A DNA stretch of 64,000 nt from Sphingorhabdus sp. (lineage in GTDB: Bacteria > Pseudomonadota > Alphaproteobacteria > Sphingomonadales > Sphingomonadaceae): the NCBI GenBank assembly GCA_028279555.1, contig JANQNO010000008.1, positions 62,001 to 126,000 on the forward strand, in the 5' to 3' direction. The notes below the pieces were generated by a model that saw only the letters and a list, made by a program, of their open reading frames with translations, searched no databases and had not been told where the DNA came from. A program made the position numbers and the translations under genes. Shown here in pieces: positions 1-9,454 of the stretch (position 1 is the stretch's first letter; every line of letters starts with the position of its first letter).

Positions 1-644
1 TGATCTATGGTTCGGCCCGTATACCCGAGCCAGCCAAGGCGGATGAGAAAATTGCCGCCGCCAAAACCGATCGCGAAAAGATCATAGCACAGCGGCTGAA
101 GGACAAGTCTCGCTACTATGACGAGGCGCGCAAGCTTGCGCGTCTGGCCAGTGATTGCGGTATTGCCAGCGATGAAGGGCAGCGGCATTTCGTGGTGACA
201 TCAGGTGGCGGCCCTTCGATCATGGAAGCCGCCAACCGCGGCGCGCAGGATGCCGGCAAGGATTCGATCGGCCTGAATATCGTGCTGCCGCATGAGCAGG
301 CCCCCAACGAATTTGTGACGCCCAGCCTGAGCTTTCAGTTTCACTATTTTGCGCTCAGAAAGATGCATTTCCTGATGCGCGCCAGGGCGGTTGCGGTTTT
401 CCCTGGCGGCTTTGGTACCTTCGACGAGTTTTTCGAGCTGTTGACGCTGATTCAAACCGGCAAGATGGAACCGGTGCCCATCCTGCTATTCGGCAAGCAA
501 TTCTGGAACCGTGTGGTGAATTTTGAGGAACTGGCGCTAGAGGGCACGATCAGTCCGCGCGATCTGGAGCTGTTCCAGATGGTGGATGATGCAGACGAAG
601 CCTGGAAAATTGTTCAGCGATTCTATGAACTGGACTGCAGCTAA
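1..644 (+). CDS. LOG-family Rossmann-fold protein, 5' end missing
   Basis: The window opens inside this gene; the frame is open from base 3, giving about 213 residues and no visible start. LOG proteins are cytosolic nucleotide-binding enzymes. Characterised members cleave cytokinin riboside monophosphates to the free base, but the longer bacterial class to which this one seems to belong often has no proven substrate. Seen directly are the glycine motif SGGGPSIMEAAN near base 205 and the LOG signature PGGFGTFDE near base 400. The charged stretch over the first 40 visible residues fits the N-terminal extension of the longer class. It ends just before a convergent cytochrome gene. The family call is firm; the reaction is inferred. 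Confidence 0.85.
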   Translation, partial: IYGSARIPEPAKADEKIAAAKTDREKIIAQRLKDKSRYYDEARKLARLASDCGIASDEGQRHFVVTSGGGPSIMEAANRGAQDAGKDSIGLNIVLPHEQAPNEFVTPSLSFQFHYFALRKMHFLMRARAVAVFPGGFGTFDEFFELLTLIQTGKMEPVPILLFGKQFWNRVVNFEELALEGTISPRDLELFQMVDDADEAWKIVQRFYELDCS

Positions 645-681
645 GCCAGAGCCGCTATTTCCTGACCCGGATCGATAATGG

Positions 682-1323
682 CTATTCAGTAGCCTCGGCT
701 TGCGCATCGATCGCTTGATCGGCAGCGACCTGCTCGGCATCGAGCGACGGCTGCCCTTCGGTAGCGGCATCACCAGCAGCCTCACCCTCAGCGGCTGCAT
801 CCGCAGCTGGAGCAGCGGGAAGCGGCAGGCTTGAACCCTGGCTGTTCATATAGGCAAGCAAATTTGCTCTTTCCTGCGCATCGCTTATCCCGGGAAAGCT
901 CATCTTGTTGCCGGGCGCGTATCTTTTCGGACTTGCCAGCCAGGCATCCATATTTTCCCAGGTCCAGTTGCCGCCCATATCTTTCAGCGCGCTTGAATAG
1001 GCAAAGCCGCCCGCCGCCTTGGCCTTGCCCATAATGGCGTGGATATTCGGACCAACACCGTCGGCACCACCAGCGGCGATCGTGTGGCATGCGGTGCATT
1101 TTGCGAAAGCTGTCTCACCCTTCGCTGCATCTGCCGAGGCGAGCAGCGTCGCAAGCGGGATGGCTTCCTCTTCGCCTCCACCTCCACCTTCGGCAGCAGC
1201 GATGGCATATCCCTCTTGCTCCGGCTCTTTGGCATGGAATATCTGGCCGAACAGAATGCCCGAACCCAGCGCGACGATGCCCGCGCCCAACACCCAGCCT
1301 GCAATTGTATTACTGTCGCTCAT
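682..1323 (-). CDS. Membrane-anchored class I cytochrome c with acidic tail
   Basis: A 213-residue electron carrier, probably tethered to the cytoplasmic membrane and working in the periplasm between respiratory complexes. An uncleaved N-terminal helix spans about residues 8-26, followed by a Gly/Glu-rich linker. The heme site is CTACH (Cys76, Cys79, His80) and the likely axial methionine is Met141 in KMSFPG. After the heme domain comes an Ala/Glu/Asp-rich tail of about 48 residues that looks disordered. The ATG at 1323 is chosen because it places the helix at the terminus; the open frame continues upstream to 1419 without family-like sequence. It is divergent from pheA, a common pairing in sphingomonads. 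The exact respiratory partner cannot be read from the sequence. Confidence 0.9.
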   Translation of the reverse strand: MSDSNTIAGWVLGAGIVALGSGILFGQIFHAKEPEQEGYAIAAAEGGGGGEEEAIPLATLLASADAAKGETAFAKCTACHTIAAGGADGVGPNIHAIMGKAKAAGGFAYSSALKDMGGNWTWENMDAWLASPKRYAPGNKMSFPGISDAQERANLLAYMNSQGSSLPLPAAPAADAAAEGEAAGDAATEGQPSLDAEQVAADQAIDAQAEATE

Positions 1324-1508
1324 TGTGAAAATCGGCCCTGTCTTGCGGCGAAAGTCCAAAGCTCCCGCCCGTCTCGTTGAATCTTCTGCTCCTCTAGGGC
1401 CGCAGGCGAAGCCGCGCAAGTGCGTATATGGTCGTGCCGCTTGCAGTTCGTTTCATTGCCGATGGGGCTTGCCGACGCGGTGGCACTACCCTATCGCGCA
1501 TCGCCAAT

Positions 1509-2402
1509 ATGGACAGCTTTCCCGACATCGCCCTCAAGCAGGCAAAAGATATGGCCGCGGCGGCAGCGGAAACCCCTGCCCTTGCTGTTGCATTCCAGGG
1601 CGCGCCCGGTGCCAATTCGCATCTGGCGGCGCTCGAATATGAGGAGGGTTGCCTGCCGCTTCCCTGCTTCTCCTTCGAGGATGCCATCGACGCTGTAAAA
1701 GATAGCCGCGCAGACCGCGCCATCATCCCGATCGAAAACAGCCTGCATGGCCGCGTGGCCGACATACATTTTCTGCTGCCCGAAAGCGGGCTATCGATCA
1801 TTGCCGAGCATTTCATGCCCATTCGCCATTGCCTGATGGCAAAGGATGCAGGGGCCAAGCTGACCAGCGCCATGAGCCATCCGCAAGCACTGGGCCAATG
1901 CCGCCATTATTTGCGCGAACGAGGTATCATCCCGGTTGCCTATGCCGACACCGCAGCAGCAGCAGCCTATGTGGCAGGAAATGACGATGCAGGTGCCGCA
2001 GCCATTGCAGCGCCCATATCGGCGAAGCTTTATGGACTGGAGAAAGTCAGCGACGATATCCAGGACGCAGGGCACAATACCACGCGTTTTGTCGTGCTCG
2101 CTCGAGAAGCTGCGAAAATCGAAGCGCTCGATGGCCCATTGATGACTACTTTTGTCTTTCAGGTGAAAAATATCCCGGCTGCGCTCTACAAGGCTATGGG
2201 CGGCTTTGCGACCAATGGTGTTAATATGACGAAGCTGGAAAGCTACCAGCATGGCGGGAGCTTTTCAGCGACCGAATTCTACGCCGATATCGAGGGCGCG
2301 CCGGGCGACCCGGCCGTCGACCGCGCGCTTGCCGAGCTGGAATTCCACTGCAATTTTGTCAGGTTGCTTGGCAGCTACCGCCAGGCGAGATCAAGAGGTT
2401 AG
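1509..2402 (+). CDS. pheA: Prephenate dehydratase
   Basis: Converts prephenate to phenylpyruvate, the committed step to phenylalanine, in the cytosol. The 297-residue protein has the usual two-part layout: a dehydratase domain (about residues 20-200, starting VAFQGAPGANSHLAA) and an ACT regulatory domain (about 208-290). The catalytic Thr-Arg-Phe motif is seen in NTTRFVVLA near residue 191. The ACT phenylalanine-site motif is close to ESYQ near residue 243, where many homologues have ESRP. There is no chorismate mutase domain, so this is the monofunctional type. The ATG at 1509 is preferred; the frame extends to 1428 but that part has no family similarity. Feedback inhibition by phenylalanine is expected from the ACT domain. 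Confidence 0.95.
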   Translation: MDSFPDIALKQAKDMAAAAAETPALAVAFQGAPGANSHLAALEYEEGCLPLPCFSFEDAIDAVKDSRADRAIIPIENSLHGRVADIHFLLPESGLSIIAEHFMPIRHCLMAKDAGAKLTSAMSHPQALGQCRHYLRERGIIPVAYADTAAAAAYVAGNDDAGAAAIAAPISAKLYGLEKVSDDIQDAGHNTTRFVVLAREAAKIEALDGPLMTTFVFQVKNIPAALYKAMGGFATNGVNMTKLESYQHGGSFSATEFYADIEGAPGDPAVDRALAELEFHCNFVRLLGSYRQARSRG

Positions 2403-2530
2403 TTTCGTCTCATACGTCCAGATACCAACCCTGAACTCTGCCTTGTCAAAGTTAAGCTAGTTTTTACCCACTTTTGCTAGCCCTTGCGATGGCTTTCGGT
2501 TGTTCCGGAATTCATGACAAGGGGGCAAAA

Positions 2531-3910
2531 TTGGAACTCTCAAGACGTCATCTCCTCGGCGCAATGGGCGCTGGCGCGGTGTTGCCGGCGCTTGGCGGGT
2601 GCACTTCGCCATACGGCGGTAGATCGTCTTATCTGACCCCGATTCTGCATCCGCAGAATCGCAACAATGTAGCCTGGTGGATGGATGTCGTGCTGCAGCA
2701 AATCCGTGACCAGCGGGTTCCCCCGCCGCGCGCCGCCTACAATCTGGCGGCACCCGCGGTTGCCGGCTTCCTTGCGGCGAATGCCATTACTGGCAGCTAT
2801 GATGAGCCTTATGGAATCGGGCCGGCACCGATAGGTGCAGACCCGGAAGTCGCCTATGGCGTCGCTTTCGCAACGGCAGCATCGGAGAATTTCCAGCAAC
2901 CATTCGTCGGCGAGCGGTCGCGCTACAAGTCGATGTTTCCAAATGGCGAGGCAAAACGGCTAGGTGTCGAATGGGGCCGCAAGGTCGGCCTGCATGTCGT
3001 TAAGATGCGCACCCGTGACGGTTCGGAGCCCAACAAGGTCAACTACTATCTTGACCGGTACGAACGCCGAAATGATGCGCTCAAATGGACACCGACGGGG
3101 CCTTTCTACAGTGCCAGGCCCGGGCCCGCTTTCGACAGCTTTGCAAGACCGCTTTTCCCCGGTCATGGCCGCATCAAGCCCTGGACGATGGGCGATACAG
3201 GCCGCTTTCGCGTTGCGCCATTCCACGATCCGCACAGCCCCGAATTTGCCGCCGAATTTGATCAGGTGCGACGGATGGGCGGGGCCGACAGCCGGATTCG
3301 CACGTCGGATCAGTCGGAGATTGCCCTTTTCTGGGAAGACGGCCCCTGGGGCATCACACCACCAGGGCATTTCGTCTATATCGCGATACAGGTTCTGCAG
3401 CACAGGCAGTTGAGCTTCATCGAATGGGCACGGGCAATGGCCCTGGTCTGCATGACGCAGGCCGACGCCTCGATAAACGCCTGGGATGCAAAATATACGC
3501 ATGACATAATCCGGCCTGAAACCGCCATTCGCCACCGCGCCGAAAAATTCCGCAATGCTGATCCGCGCATTGTGAGGCAAAAAGGCTGGCGCAGCTATAT
3601 CCCGACACCTGAGTTTCCCGCCTACACGTCAGGTCATTCGACCTTTGGCGCAGCCGGGGCCGAGATGACCGCGCTGATTTACGGCAGCGACCGGGTGAAC
3701 TTCAGCCATGAATCGCCTGACCAGGTCCTTTGGCCGCAGCTGCGCGGGAAAGTGCGTCATTGGACGAGCCTGAGCCAGGCAGCAGAGGAAAACGGCATGA
3801 GCCGGATCTACGGCGGTGTCCACTGGATGGCCGACCACAAGGCGGCAATGATGGCCGGCATTGCGATCGCCCGGCACGCTCACAGACATTTCTTCAGGCC
3901 GAGATTTTGA
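2531..3910 (+). CDS. Tat-exported vanadium-haloperoxidase-like PAP2 protein
   Basis: A 459-residue protein of the vanadium chloroperoxidase/acid phosphatase superfamily. All three anion-pocket motifs are present: Lys-x6-Arg-Pro (KYTHDIIRP, near residue 320), PAYTSGH (near 363-369) and SRIYGGVHWMAD (near 424). This supports a bound vanadate or phosphate and either halide oxidation or phosphatase activity; which one cannot be told. The N-terminus carries a twin-arginine signal (LSRRHLLGAMGAG) ending in a lipobox-like LGGC, suggesting an exported, possibly lipid-anchored protein. I chose the TTG at 2531 because AAGGGGG lies 7 bases upstream and the Tat signal follows at once; an earlier in-frame TTG at 2474 is less likely. 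A porin-like gene follows after 2 bases, so the two are probably co-transcribed. Confidence 0.85.
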   Translation: MELSRRHLLGAMGAGAVLPALGGCTSPYGGRSSYLTPILHPQNRNNVAWWMDVVLQQIRDQRVPPPRAAYNLAAPAVAGFLAANAITGSYDEPYGIGPAPIGADPEVAYGVAFATAASENFQQPFVGERSRYKSMFPNGEAKRLGVEWGRKVGLHVVKMRTRDGSEPNKVNYYLDRYERRNDALKWTPTGPFYSARPGPAFDSFARPLFPGHGRIKPWTMGDTGRFRVAPFHDPHSPEFAAEFDQVRRMGGADSRIRTSDQSEIALFWEDGPWGITPPGHFVYIAIQVLQHRQLSFIEWARAMALVCMTQADASINAWDAKYTHDIIRPETAIRHRAEKFRNADPRIVRQKGWRSYIPTPEFPAYTSGHSTFGAAGAEMTALIYGSDRVNFSHESPDQVLWPQLRGKVRHWTSLSQAAEENGMSRIYGGVHWMADHKAAMMAGIAIARHAHRHFFRPRF

Positions 3911-3912
3911 AC

Positions 3913-4923
3913 ATGGCTGATTTCTCCACGAAATATCTTTCACTCGCGCTTGTTCCGGCATGCCTTTGCTTTCCGGCCAAGCTGCATGCACAGAGCGTAA
4001 ATTACGATACATTATCGTCGCTAGAGGAGCCTCTGGCATTCGAGGTTGCAGATGTAACCGTCGAGGTGAATGGCATACTCGACGCTCCGGTATCGCTGGA
4101 GATCGAAGACGGCGTGCATTTCGGCGATGCCGATGTCAGCTTCATTGGAAATTTCGAGGTTACCGCATCGACTCAGCTCGGCAATCGCTGGAATGTCGGG
4201 GTAGCCTATTTCGGGCAGTATGCCGAAAATGCGAACGAGTATAGCGACAATGTGGCCGGGTTTATCCGCACCAGCTGGGGAACATTTGCTGGCGGTAATG
4301 TTTCCGGAATGGTGCGCGAAAGCACACGCCGCCGCCGGGGGGTTGGCAATGGCGTGCTGGCTTTCGACAATTTTTACGGCCAGCTTGATCGCTGGGGCGG
4401 CGGCTACCAGGGGCGTTTTGGCCCGGTGATCGTGAGCGGCGTGGTCGATGAAAATGGCGACTTTGACATTGGCGCGGAATATCAGCGTCCCATAGGGACA
4501 AAGGACTACCGCTTTTCCACCCGCTTTGCCAAATCGCGGTACACAACGGCAGACGGCCTCGCGGTGCTGGACAGCAAGGCTGTGGGCCTGGTCGGCGAAC
4601 TTGTCTATGGGAGCAGCCTGTTCGATCTGGGCGGCGGCTATGAACGGCTGCAAGGTGCCGGGCTTGACCTCGACCGCTGGTACATCTCCGGCGGCGGCCA
4701 GCACAAGGTCGGGTCGCTCTCTTTTTCGGCAGAGGGCCATTATGGCGAACTGGACGGCAGCGAAGAAGTGGCGGCTGCCTTTGGACTGTCCTATGACATT
4801 GCGAGAGGGCTATCGACCAATCTGGGCCTCAATGCCCGCCGTGCGGAAGTCGCGCGAAACGGCATCGAGGTCGTCGACGAGGATGAAACGAGCGCGACAG
4901 CATCGGTCAGATACAGCTTCTAG
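3913..4923 (+). CDS. Porin-like outer-membrane beta-barrel
   Basis: A 336-residue protein with an N-terminal signal peptide (about residues 1-26, cleavage after LHAQ), many alternating beta strands, Gly/Tyr/aromatic spacing and a C-terminal Phe (ASVRYSF*) typical of outer-membrane barrels inserted by the BAM complex. It resembles the general porin family (about 16 strands) rather than a TonB receptor, since no plug domain is present. The ATG at 3913 is 3 bases after the stop of the haloperoxidase-like gene, so translation is likely coupled. The pairing hints that this barrel supplies substrate or ions to the exported enzyme, but that is inference. Substrate specificity is unknown. Confidence 0.75.
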   Translation: MADFSTKYLSLALVPACLCFPAKLHAQSVNYDTLSSLEEPLAFEVADVTVEVNGILDAPVSLEIEDGVHFGDADVSFIGNFEVTASTQLGNRWNVGVAYFGQYAENANEYSDNVAGFIRTSWGTFAGGNVSGMVRESTRRRRGVGNGVLAFDNFYGQLDRWGGGYQGRFGPVIVSGVVDENGDFDIGAEYQRPIGTKDYRFSTRFAKSRYTTADGLAVLDSKAVGLVGELVYGSSLFDLGGGYERLQGAGLDLDRWYISGGGQHKVGSLSFSAEGHYGELDGSEEVAAAFGLSYDIARGLSTNLGLNARRAEVARNGIEVVDEDETSATASVRYSF

Positions 4924-4941
4924 CGCCGCGCTTCGCCGATA

Positions 4942-5454
4942 CTACATCTTTGGAAATTGCTCCCAATCGCCCGGACTGCCATTCTGTCCAAGAGGGCGGT
5001 AGACCGTCTTACCACCCACGCGCCCGATTTCCCAGCGCCGCTTCTTCCGCACATGGACGACAATCAGCGATTGTCCGTATTCAGCCACAAAGTCAGCATC
5101 GGCACCAAGCGGCGCATCGGCCTTCTTCGGCATATTATAGCGCATACGAACAGCCCCAAGCGAATCTTCAATGAAGGGCGTTTGGGCTGCACTGGCGGGT
5201 CCCGCTATCCCGCTTGTCACAAGCTCCCCATCGTCGCGCCGTTTCAGATAGACAACACGGTCCTGTCCCTTTTGCGGCTTGCCCGCAAATTGCAATGTGA
5301 TGTCCGCGAAGGACAGCATCCCGCGCGCAGTTTCCTTGTCCAGCTGGATGTCATTGGCAGGCGCGGTAGCGGCAGGTTCAGCAACCGTCTCTTCGGCTCC
5401 AGCGGGCAGCGGAGTTAGCAAGGCCAACGCAAGCAGCAATATTCTCGGTTTCAT
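4942..5454 (-). CDS. Hypothetical exported protein
   Basis: A 170-residue protein that I do not recognise as a named family. It has a clear Sec signal peptide (about residues 1-20, ending PAGAEE), an Ala/Pro/Glu-rich linker, and a compact region (about 40-150) with many charged residues, including VVYLKRRDDGELV and VVHVRKKRRWEIGRV. No cysteine pairs, lipobox or membrane helix follow. It starts 13 bases after the polA stop on the same strand, so it is probably the tail of the polA transcript. It may be a small periplasmic protein; no function is proposed. Confidence 0.7.
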   Translation of the reverse strand: MKPRILLLALALLTPLPAGAEETVAEPAATAPANDIQLDKETARGMLSFADITLQFAGKPQKGQDRVVYLKRRDDGELVTSGIAGPASAAQTPFIEDSLGAVRMRYNMPKKADAPLGADADFVAEYGQSLIVVHVRKKRRWEIGRVGGKTVYRPLGQNGSPGDWEQFPKM

Positions 5455-5466
5455 TAACTCTCTCTC

Positions 5467-8307
5467 CTAATGCGCCTCGCCCCAGCTGGCACCGGTGCCG
5501 ATATCGACGCCGAGGGGCACAGAAATTTTTACCACCGGCTGCGCCGCGCCCGACATTACGTCTTCGATTACCTTGGACGCCGCCTCCACGTCTCCTTCGG
5601 GGCATTCGAAGACCAGCTCGTCATGCACCTGCAGCAGCATTTTTACGCCAGGCAGGTCAGCATCGGCGAGCGCATCGTCCATTCTGGCCATCGCGCGCTT
5701 GATGATGTCCGCGCTGGTCCCCTGGATCGGGGCGTTGATGGCGGCGCGTTCGCTCCCAGCGCGTTCGGTCTGGTTCTTTGAATTGATTCGCGGGAACCAT
5801 GTTTTGCGGCCAAACAGCGTCTCGGAATATCCGCATTCGCGTACGCTTGCCAAGGTTTCCTGAATATAGTTGCTGATGCCCGGAAAGCTCTTGAAATAGG
5901 CATCGATCATCGATTGCGCTTCGTCGGGCTCCACCTCCAGCCGTTTGGCAAGGCCCCAGCGCGATATGCCGTAAAGGATCGCGAAATTGATGGTCTTGGC
6001 GCGCCCGCGCGTATCGCGGTTGACCTCTCCAAACAGTTCCTGCGCCGTGCGGTTATGAATATCCTCTCCCGCCTCGAAGGCCGCCTTCAACTGCGGAACA
6101 TCGGCAATATGCGCGGCGAGCCTGAGCTCGATCTGGCTATAATCGGCGGCAAGGACGACATTGCCTTCTTCGGCCACAAACGCATCACGGATTTGCCGGC
6201 CGATTTCGGTCCGGATAGGGATATTTTGCAGATTGGGTTCGGTCGAGGCAAGCCGCCCGGTTTGCGCGCCGACCAGGCTATAACTCGTATGCACGCGGCC
6301 GGTTTTCTCGTTGATCTCTTCCTGCAGCGCATCGGTATAGGTCGATTTGAGCTTCGCCAGCTGCCGCCAGTCGAGAACCTTGCGCGCAATCTCGACGCCG
6401 TCACCGGCCAGGTTTTCCAGCACGGTGACATCGGTCGAATATTGTCCGCTCTTGCCTTTCCTGCCGCCTTTCAGGCCCATCTTGCCAAACAGGATTTCGC
6501 CCAGCTGTTTGGGGCTGCCGATGGTAAACTCCTGACCCGCAAGATCGTGGATGGTCTTCTCCAGCTTCTCCATCTCGCCGGCAAATTCGCCTGAAAGCCT
6601 GGACAGTACCGTCCGGTCGACCTTGATCCCGCGGCACTCCATGCGGCTGAGCGCCGGTATCGTCGGCCGGTCGACCATCTCGTAAATGCGCGTCGCTTTT
6701 TCCGGGCTCATCCTGAGCCTCAGATGATGCCAGAGCCGCAGCGTCACATCGGCATCTTCCGCCGCATATTTGGTTGCTTCCTCCAGGGGTACTTCGGCAA
6801 AGCTAATCTGGCTCTTGCCGGTTCCGGTAAGCGATTTGTAACTGATGCATTGGTGATCGAGATGCATCCGCGACAGCTCATCCATCCCGTGACCATGCTG
6901 CCCGGCATCGAGATTGAAACTCATCACCATTGTGTCGTCGAGCGGCGCGATTTCGATATCATGCTGCGCCATGACCGACTGGTCATATTTCAGATTTTGG
7001 CCGATCTTCAATATGCTGTCATCTTCAAGCAGCAGTTTCAGCCGCTCCAGCGCATCATCGAGCGCGATCTGCTTAGGCTTTTCGGCAAACATATCGGTGC
7101 CGCCATGCCCGATCGGCACATAGCAGGCTTCACCCGGCTCCGTCGCGAGCGAGAATCCGACCAGATTTGCGGTTACCGCTTCCAGGCTGTCGGTCTCGGT
7201 ATCGAAGCCGACCATGCCGGATACGCGTGCCTTTTCGATCCAGACATCCAGCGCTTCAAGTGTCGTAACGCATTCATATTTTGTGACATCGATCGGCGGC
7301 ATTTTCGGCGGTAAAGGTGCCTGCCCGGCCACGGGCGCATTCTCGCCGCCATCGCCCGCAGTCGTTGCCCTGGGCTGTCCGGCAATCGCCTTGTTGGCCG
7401 CCTGGGTATCGGTGGAAACGCCCACCCGCTTGAGCAAGGCCCGGAAATTATGGTGCTTCAGAAATTCGACCAGCGGCTCTTCGGGAATATCCCGTAGCTC
7501 CATCTCGCCCAGCGCAATAGGCAGCGGGCAATCCTCTTTCAGCGTCACCAGCACGCGCGACAGCCGCGCCATATCGGCATGCTCTATCAGCCGCTCCTGC
7601 ATCTTCGACTTTTTCATGTCGGGCGCGGCCGCCAGCACGCTTTCCAGATCGCCATATTCGAGCAGCAGCTTGGTCGCGGTTTTGGGGCCGATGCCCGGAA
7701 CGCCGGGAATGTTGTCGCTGCTGTCGCCCATCAGACCGAGCATGTCGCCAACAAGCTCAGGCCCCACTCCGAATTTCTCGATCACCTCCCCTGCCCCGAT
7801 GCGTTTGTCCTTCATCGTGTCGAACATGTCGACGCCGGGTTCGACCAGTTGCATGAGATCCTTGTCGGACGACACGATCGTCACTTTCCAGCCGTCGGCC
7901 ACCGCCGCCTTGGTGTAGCTGGCAATCATGTCATCCGCCTCGACATTGTCTTCCTCGATCATCGGCAGCGAGAAAGCGCGGGTGGCATCGCGAATGATCG
8001 GAAATTGGGGCTTCAAGTCTTCAGGCGCTTCGGGGCGGTTGGCTTTGTATTGGTCATAGATCTCGTTGCGAAAGCTGGTTCCCGATTTGTCGAGTACGAC
8101 GGCAAGATGTGTGGGACCGTCGGCGGCATGCAGATCACCCGCCAGCTTCCAAAGCATATTGGTGTAGCCCAATATCGCGCCAACCGGCGTTCCTTCGGGA
8201 TTGGTCAGCGGCGGCAGGCTGTAATAGGCGCGGAATATGAATGCCGATCCATCAACCAGATAGAGATGTTTCTGTTTGCCCGATGTCGTCGCAGATTCGT
8301 CGCTCAT
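5467..8307 (-). CDS. polA: DNA polymerase I
   Basis: A 946-residue repair and Okazaki-fragment polymerase. Three domains are readable: a 5'-3' nuclease (about residues 15-290, beginning LYLVDGSAFIFRAYYSL, with helix-hairpin-helix VPGIGPKTATKLL), a 3'-5' proofreading domain (about 340-530) and a family A polymerase domain (about 560-946). The proofreading metal motif FDTETDSL is intact near residue 366, unlike many bacterial Pol I proteins that lost it. Polymerase motifs A (DYSQIELR, near 722), B (RGRAKTINFAILYG, near 768) and C (VHDELVFE, near 893) are complete. The ATG at 8307 gives the standard N-terminus. Length is normal and there is no intein. Confidence 0.98.
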   Translation of the reverse strand: MSDESATTSGKQKHLYLVDGSAFIFRAYYSLPPLTNPEGTPVGAILGYTNMLWKLAGDLHAADGPTHLAVVLDKSGTSFRNEIYDQYKANRPEAPEDLKPQFPIIRDATRAFSLPMIEEDNVEADDMIASYTKAAVADGWKVTIVSSDKDLMQLVEPGVDMFDTMKDKRIGAGEVIEKFGVGPELVGDMLGLMGDSSDNIPGVPGIGPKTATKLLLEYGDLESVLAAAPDMKKSKMQERLIEHADMARLSRVLVTLKEDCPLPIALGEMELRDIPEEPLVEFLKHHNFRALLKRVGVSTDTQAANKAIAGQPRATTAGDGGENAPVAGQAPLPPKMPPIDVTKYECVTTLEALDVWIEKARVSGMVGFDTETDSLEAVTANLVGFSLATEPGEACYVPIGHGGTDMFAEKPKQIALDDALERLKLLLEDDSILKIGQNLKYDQSVMAQHDIEIAPLDDTMVMSFNLDAGQHGHGMDELSRMHLDHQCISYKSLTGTGKSQISFAEVPLEEATKYAAEDADVTLRLWHHLRLRMSPEKATRIYEMVDRPTIPALSRMECRGIKVDRTVLSRLSGEFAGEMEKLEKTIHDLAGQEFTIGSPKQLGEILFGKMGLKGGRKGKSGQYSTDVTVLENLAGDGVEIARKVLDWRQLAKLKSTYTDALQEEINEKTGRVHTSYSLVGAQTGRLASTEPNLQNIPIRTEIGRQIRDAFVAEEGNVVLAADYSQIELRLAAHIADVPQLKAAFEAGEDIHNRTAQELFGEVNRDTRGRAKTINFAILYGISRWGLAKRLEVEPDEAQSMIDAYFKSFPGISNYIQETLASVRECGYSETLFGRKTWFPRINSKNQTERAGSERAAINAPIQGTSADIIKRAMARMDDALADADLPGVKMLLQVHDELVFECPEGDVEAASKVIEDVMSGAAQPVVKISVPLGVDIGTGASWGEAH

Positions 8308-8370
8308 AGGCGCATGAATAGCAGCGAGCGAAAACGAAGTCTTGGGAAAATCCGCAGGCTTTTGGTCGGG

Positions 8371-8829
8371 TCAGAAATCGATCATTTCAACGATGAAGAT
8401 CAGATTCGCGCCGGGCGGTATAACCGATCCAGCACCGCGCTCGCCATAGCCCAGCCGCGACGGAATGCAGAGGCGGTATTGCGCGCCCCTGTTCATCAGC
8501 GTTGCACCTTCGCCAAAACCGGGAATGACGCCTTTCACGGGGAATTCGGCAGAGGGGCCATTGTCGAAGCGGCTGCCATCGGACAGCAGATAGCCGGAAT
8601 AACCGACTTTGACGGTTGCATCTTCGGTCGGGCGGCCCCCGCTGCCTTCGCGCAGTATGCGATAGCCTAGGCCGGATTTCGTTCGGCGGTCGCATTTGCG
8701 CTTGGAAATAGAGTCGAGCCGTTCGGGAGGGGCAGCAATGTCAATCGGCTTACCGTCGGCAGAAATGTGCGGAGCATCAGCCGGCACGCTCGATGCGGCC
8801 ACCATTGCCAACAAGAAAGGTGTTTTCAT
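8371..8829 (-). CDS. Exported FKBP-type peptidyl-prolyl isomerase
   Basis: A 152-residue prolyl cis-trans isomerase, probably periplasmic. A short signal peptide (about residues 1-17) precedes a linker and one FKBP domain from about residue 50 to the end. FKBP landmarks include VKVGYSGYLLSDGSRFDN, VIPGFGEGATLMNRG, IPSRLGYGERGAGSVIPP and the final strand LIFIVEMIDF. It lies upstream of polA on the same strand with a 63-base gap, and 43 bases downstream of the SH3-protein gene, so it may share a transcript with either. A role in folding exported proteins is the family expectation. Confidence 0.9.
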   Translation of the reverse strand: MKTPFLLAMVAASSVPADAPHISADGKPIDIAAPPERLDSISKRKCDRRTKSGLGYRILREGSGGRPTEDATVKVGYSGYLLSDGSRFDNGPSAEFPVKGVIPGFGEGATLMNRGAQYRLCIPSRLGYGERGAGSVIPPGANLIFIVEMIDF

Positions 8830-8872
8830 TTGATCGCTTTCTGCAAAGTTATGAAGAGTGCTGCCTGAAAGT

Positions 8873-9343
8873 TCAGGGCTTTTCTTCGCCGTAAATCCTG
8901 CTGGCGAGAATATACCCAGCGCGGCCCTTATTGTCGAAGCGGCACCAGCCTTTGGCGCATTCGCTAATGCGCCCGACCACGCCAGGCTCGACGCGCCAGT
9001 TGATACGGGCAGTGGCCGACGGTGCCTCGCGCAAGGCGGAGATCGAACTGCCGGTCACCATCGCCGTCCGCGCCGGGCTCAGCAGACTCACATGCATCCA
9101 GCCCTGATCGCCATCCGGGTCTTCGACCTTGCGCCAGATGCTGTGGACGGCGACCACCTTGACCGGAAGATTGGCGCGTTTGTAGACCCATTTGATTGGA
9201 TATTCCGTGCTCGGCCCGGTTCGCATTCGCGCTTCATCCGCCTTCACCGAAGCCCAATAGGGCGTCTTTTTCTGCGATTGGGCGAGACCGGCCACCGGCA
9301 AAACAGCCAGACCCGCAATGCAGATTTTCGCTATTCGATTCAT
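8873..9343 (-). CDS. Exported SH3-domain protein
   Basis: A 156-residue exported protein with a signal peptide (about residues 1-21, ending GLAQ) and two bacterial SH3-like segments: residues about 30-95 (DEARMRTGPSTEYPIKWVYK, then IWRKVEDPDGDQGWMHVSLL) and about 95-150 (WCRFDNKGRAGYILASRIYG). Such domains usually bind cell-wall peptides or help envelope proteins dock; no enzyme domain is attached. The ATG at 9343 is chosen because it begins the signal peptide; the open frame runs to 9904 only as antisense of the neighbouring dehydrogenase. It is divergent from that dehydrogenase across about 110 bases that should hold both promoters. Confidence 0.85.
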   Translation of the reverse strand: MNRIAKICIAGLAVLPVAGLAQSQKKTPYWASVKADEARMRTGPSTEYPIKWVYKRANLPVKVVAVHSIWRKVEDPDGDQGWMHVSLLSPARTAMVTGSSISALREAPSATARINWRVEPGVVGRISECAKGWCRFDNKGRAGYILASRIYGEEKP

Positions 9344-9454
9344 GTGATTACCGATACTATTCCACCCGAACAAGGAGACTATAGTGTAAGCCCGACCGAC
9401 AGTGCAAGACACTGTGCTTGACGATTCGAAAAATTTTGGTCTTAGCTGCCAACT

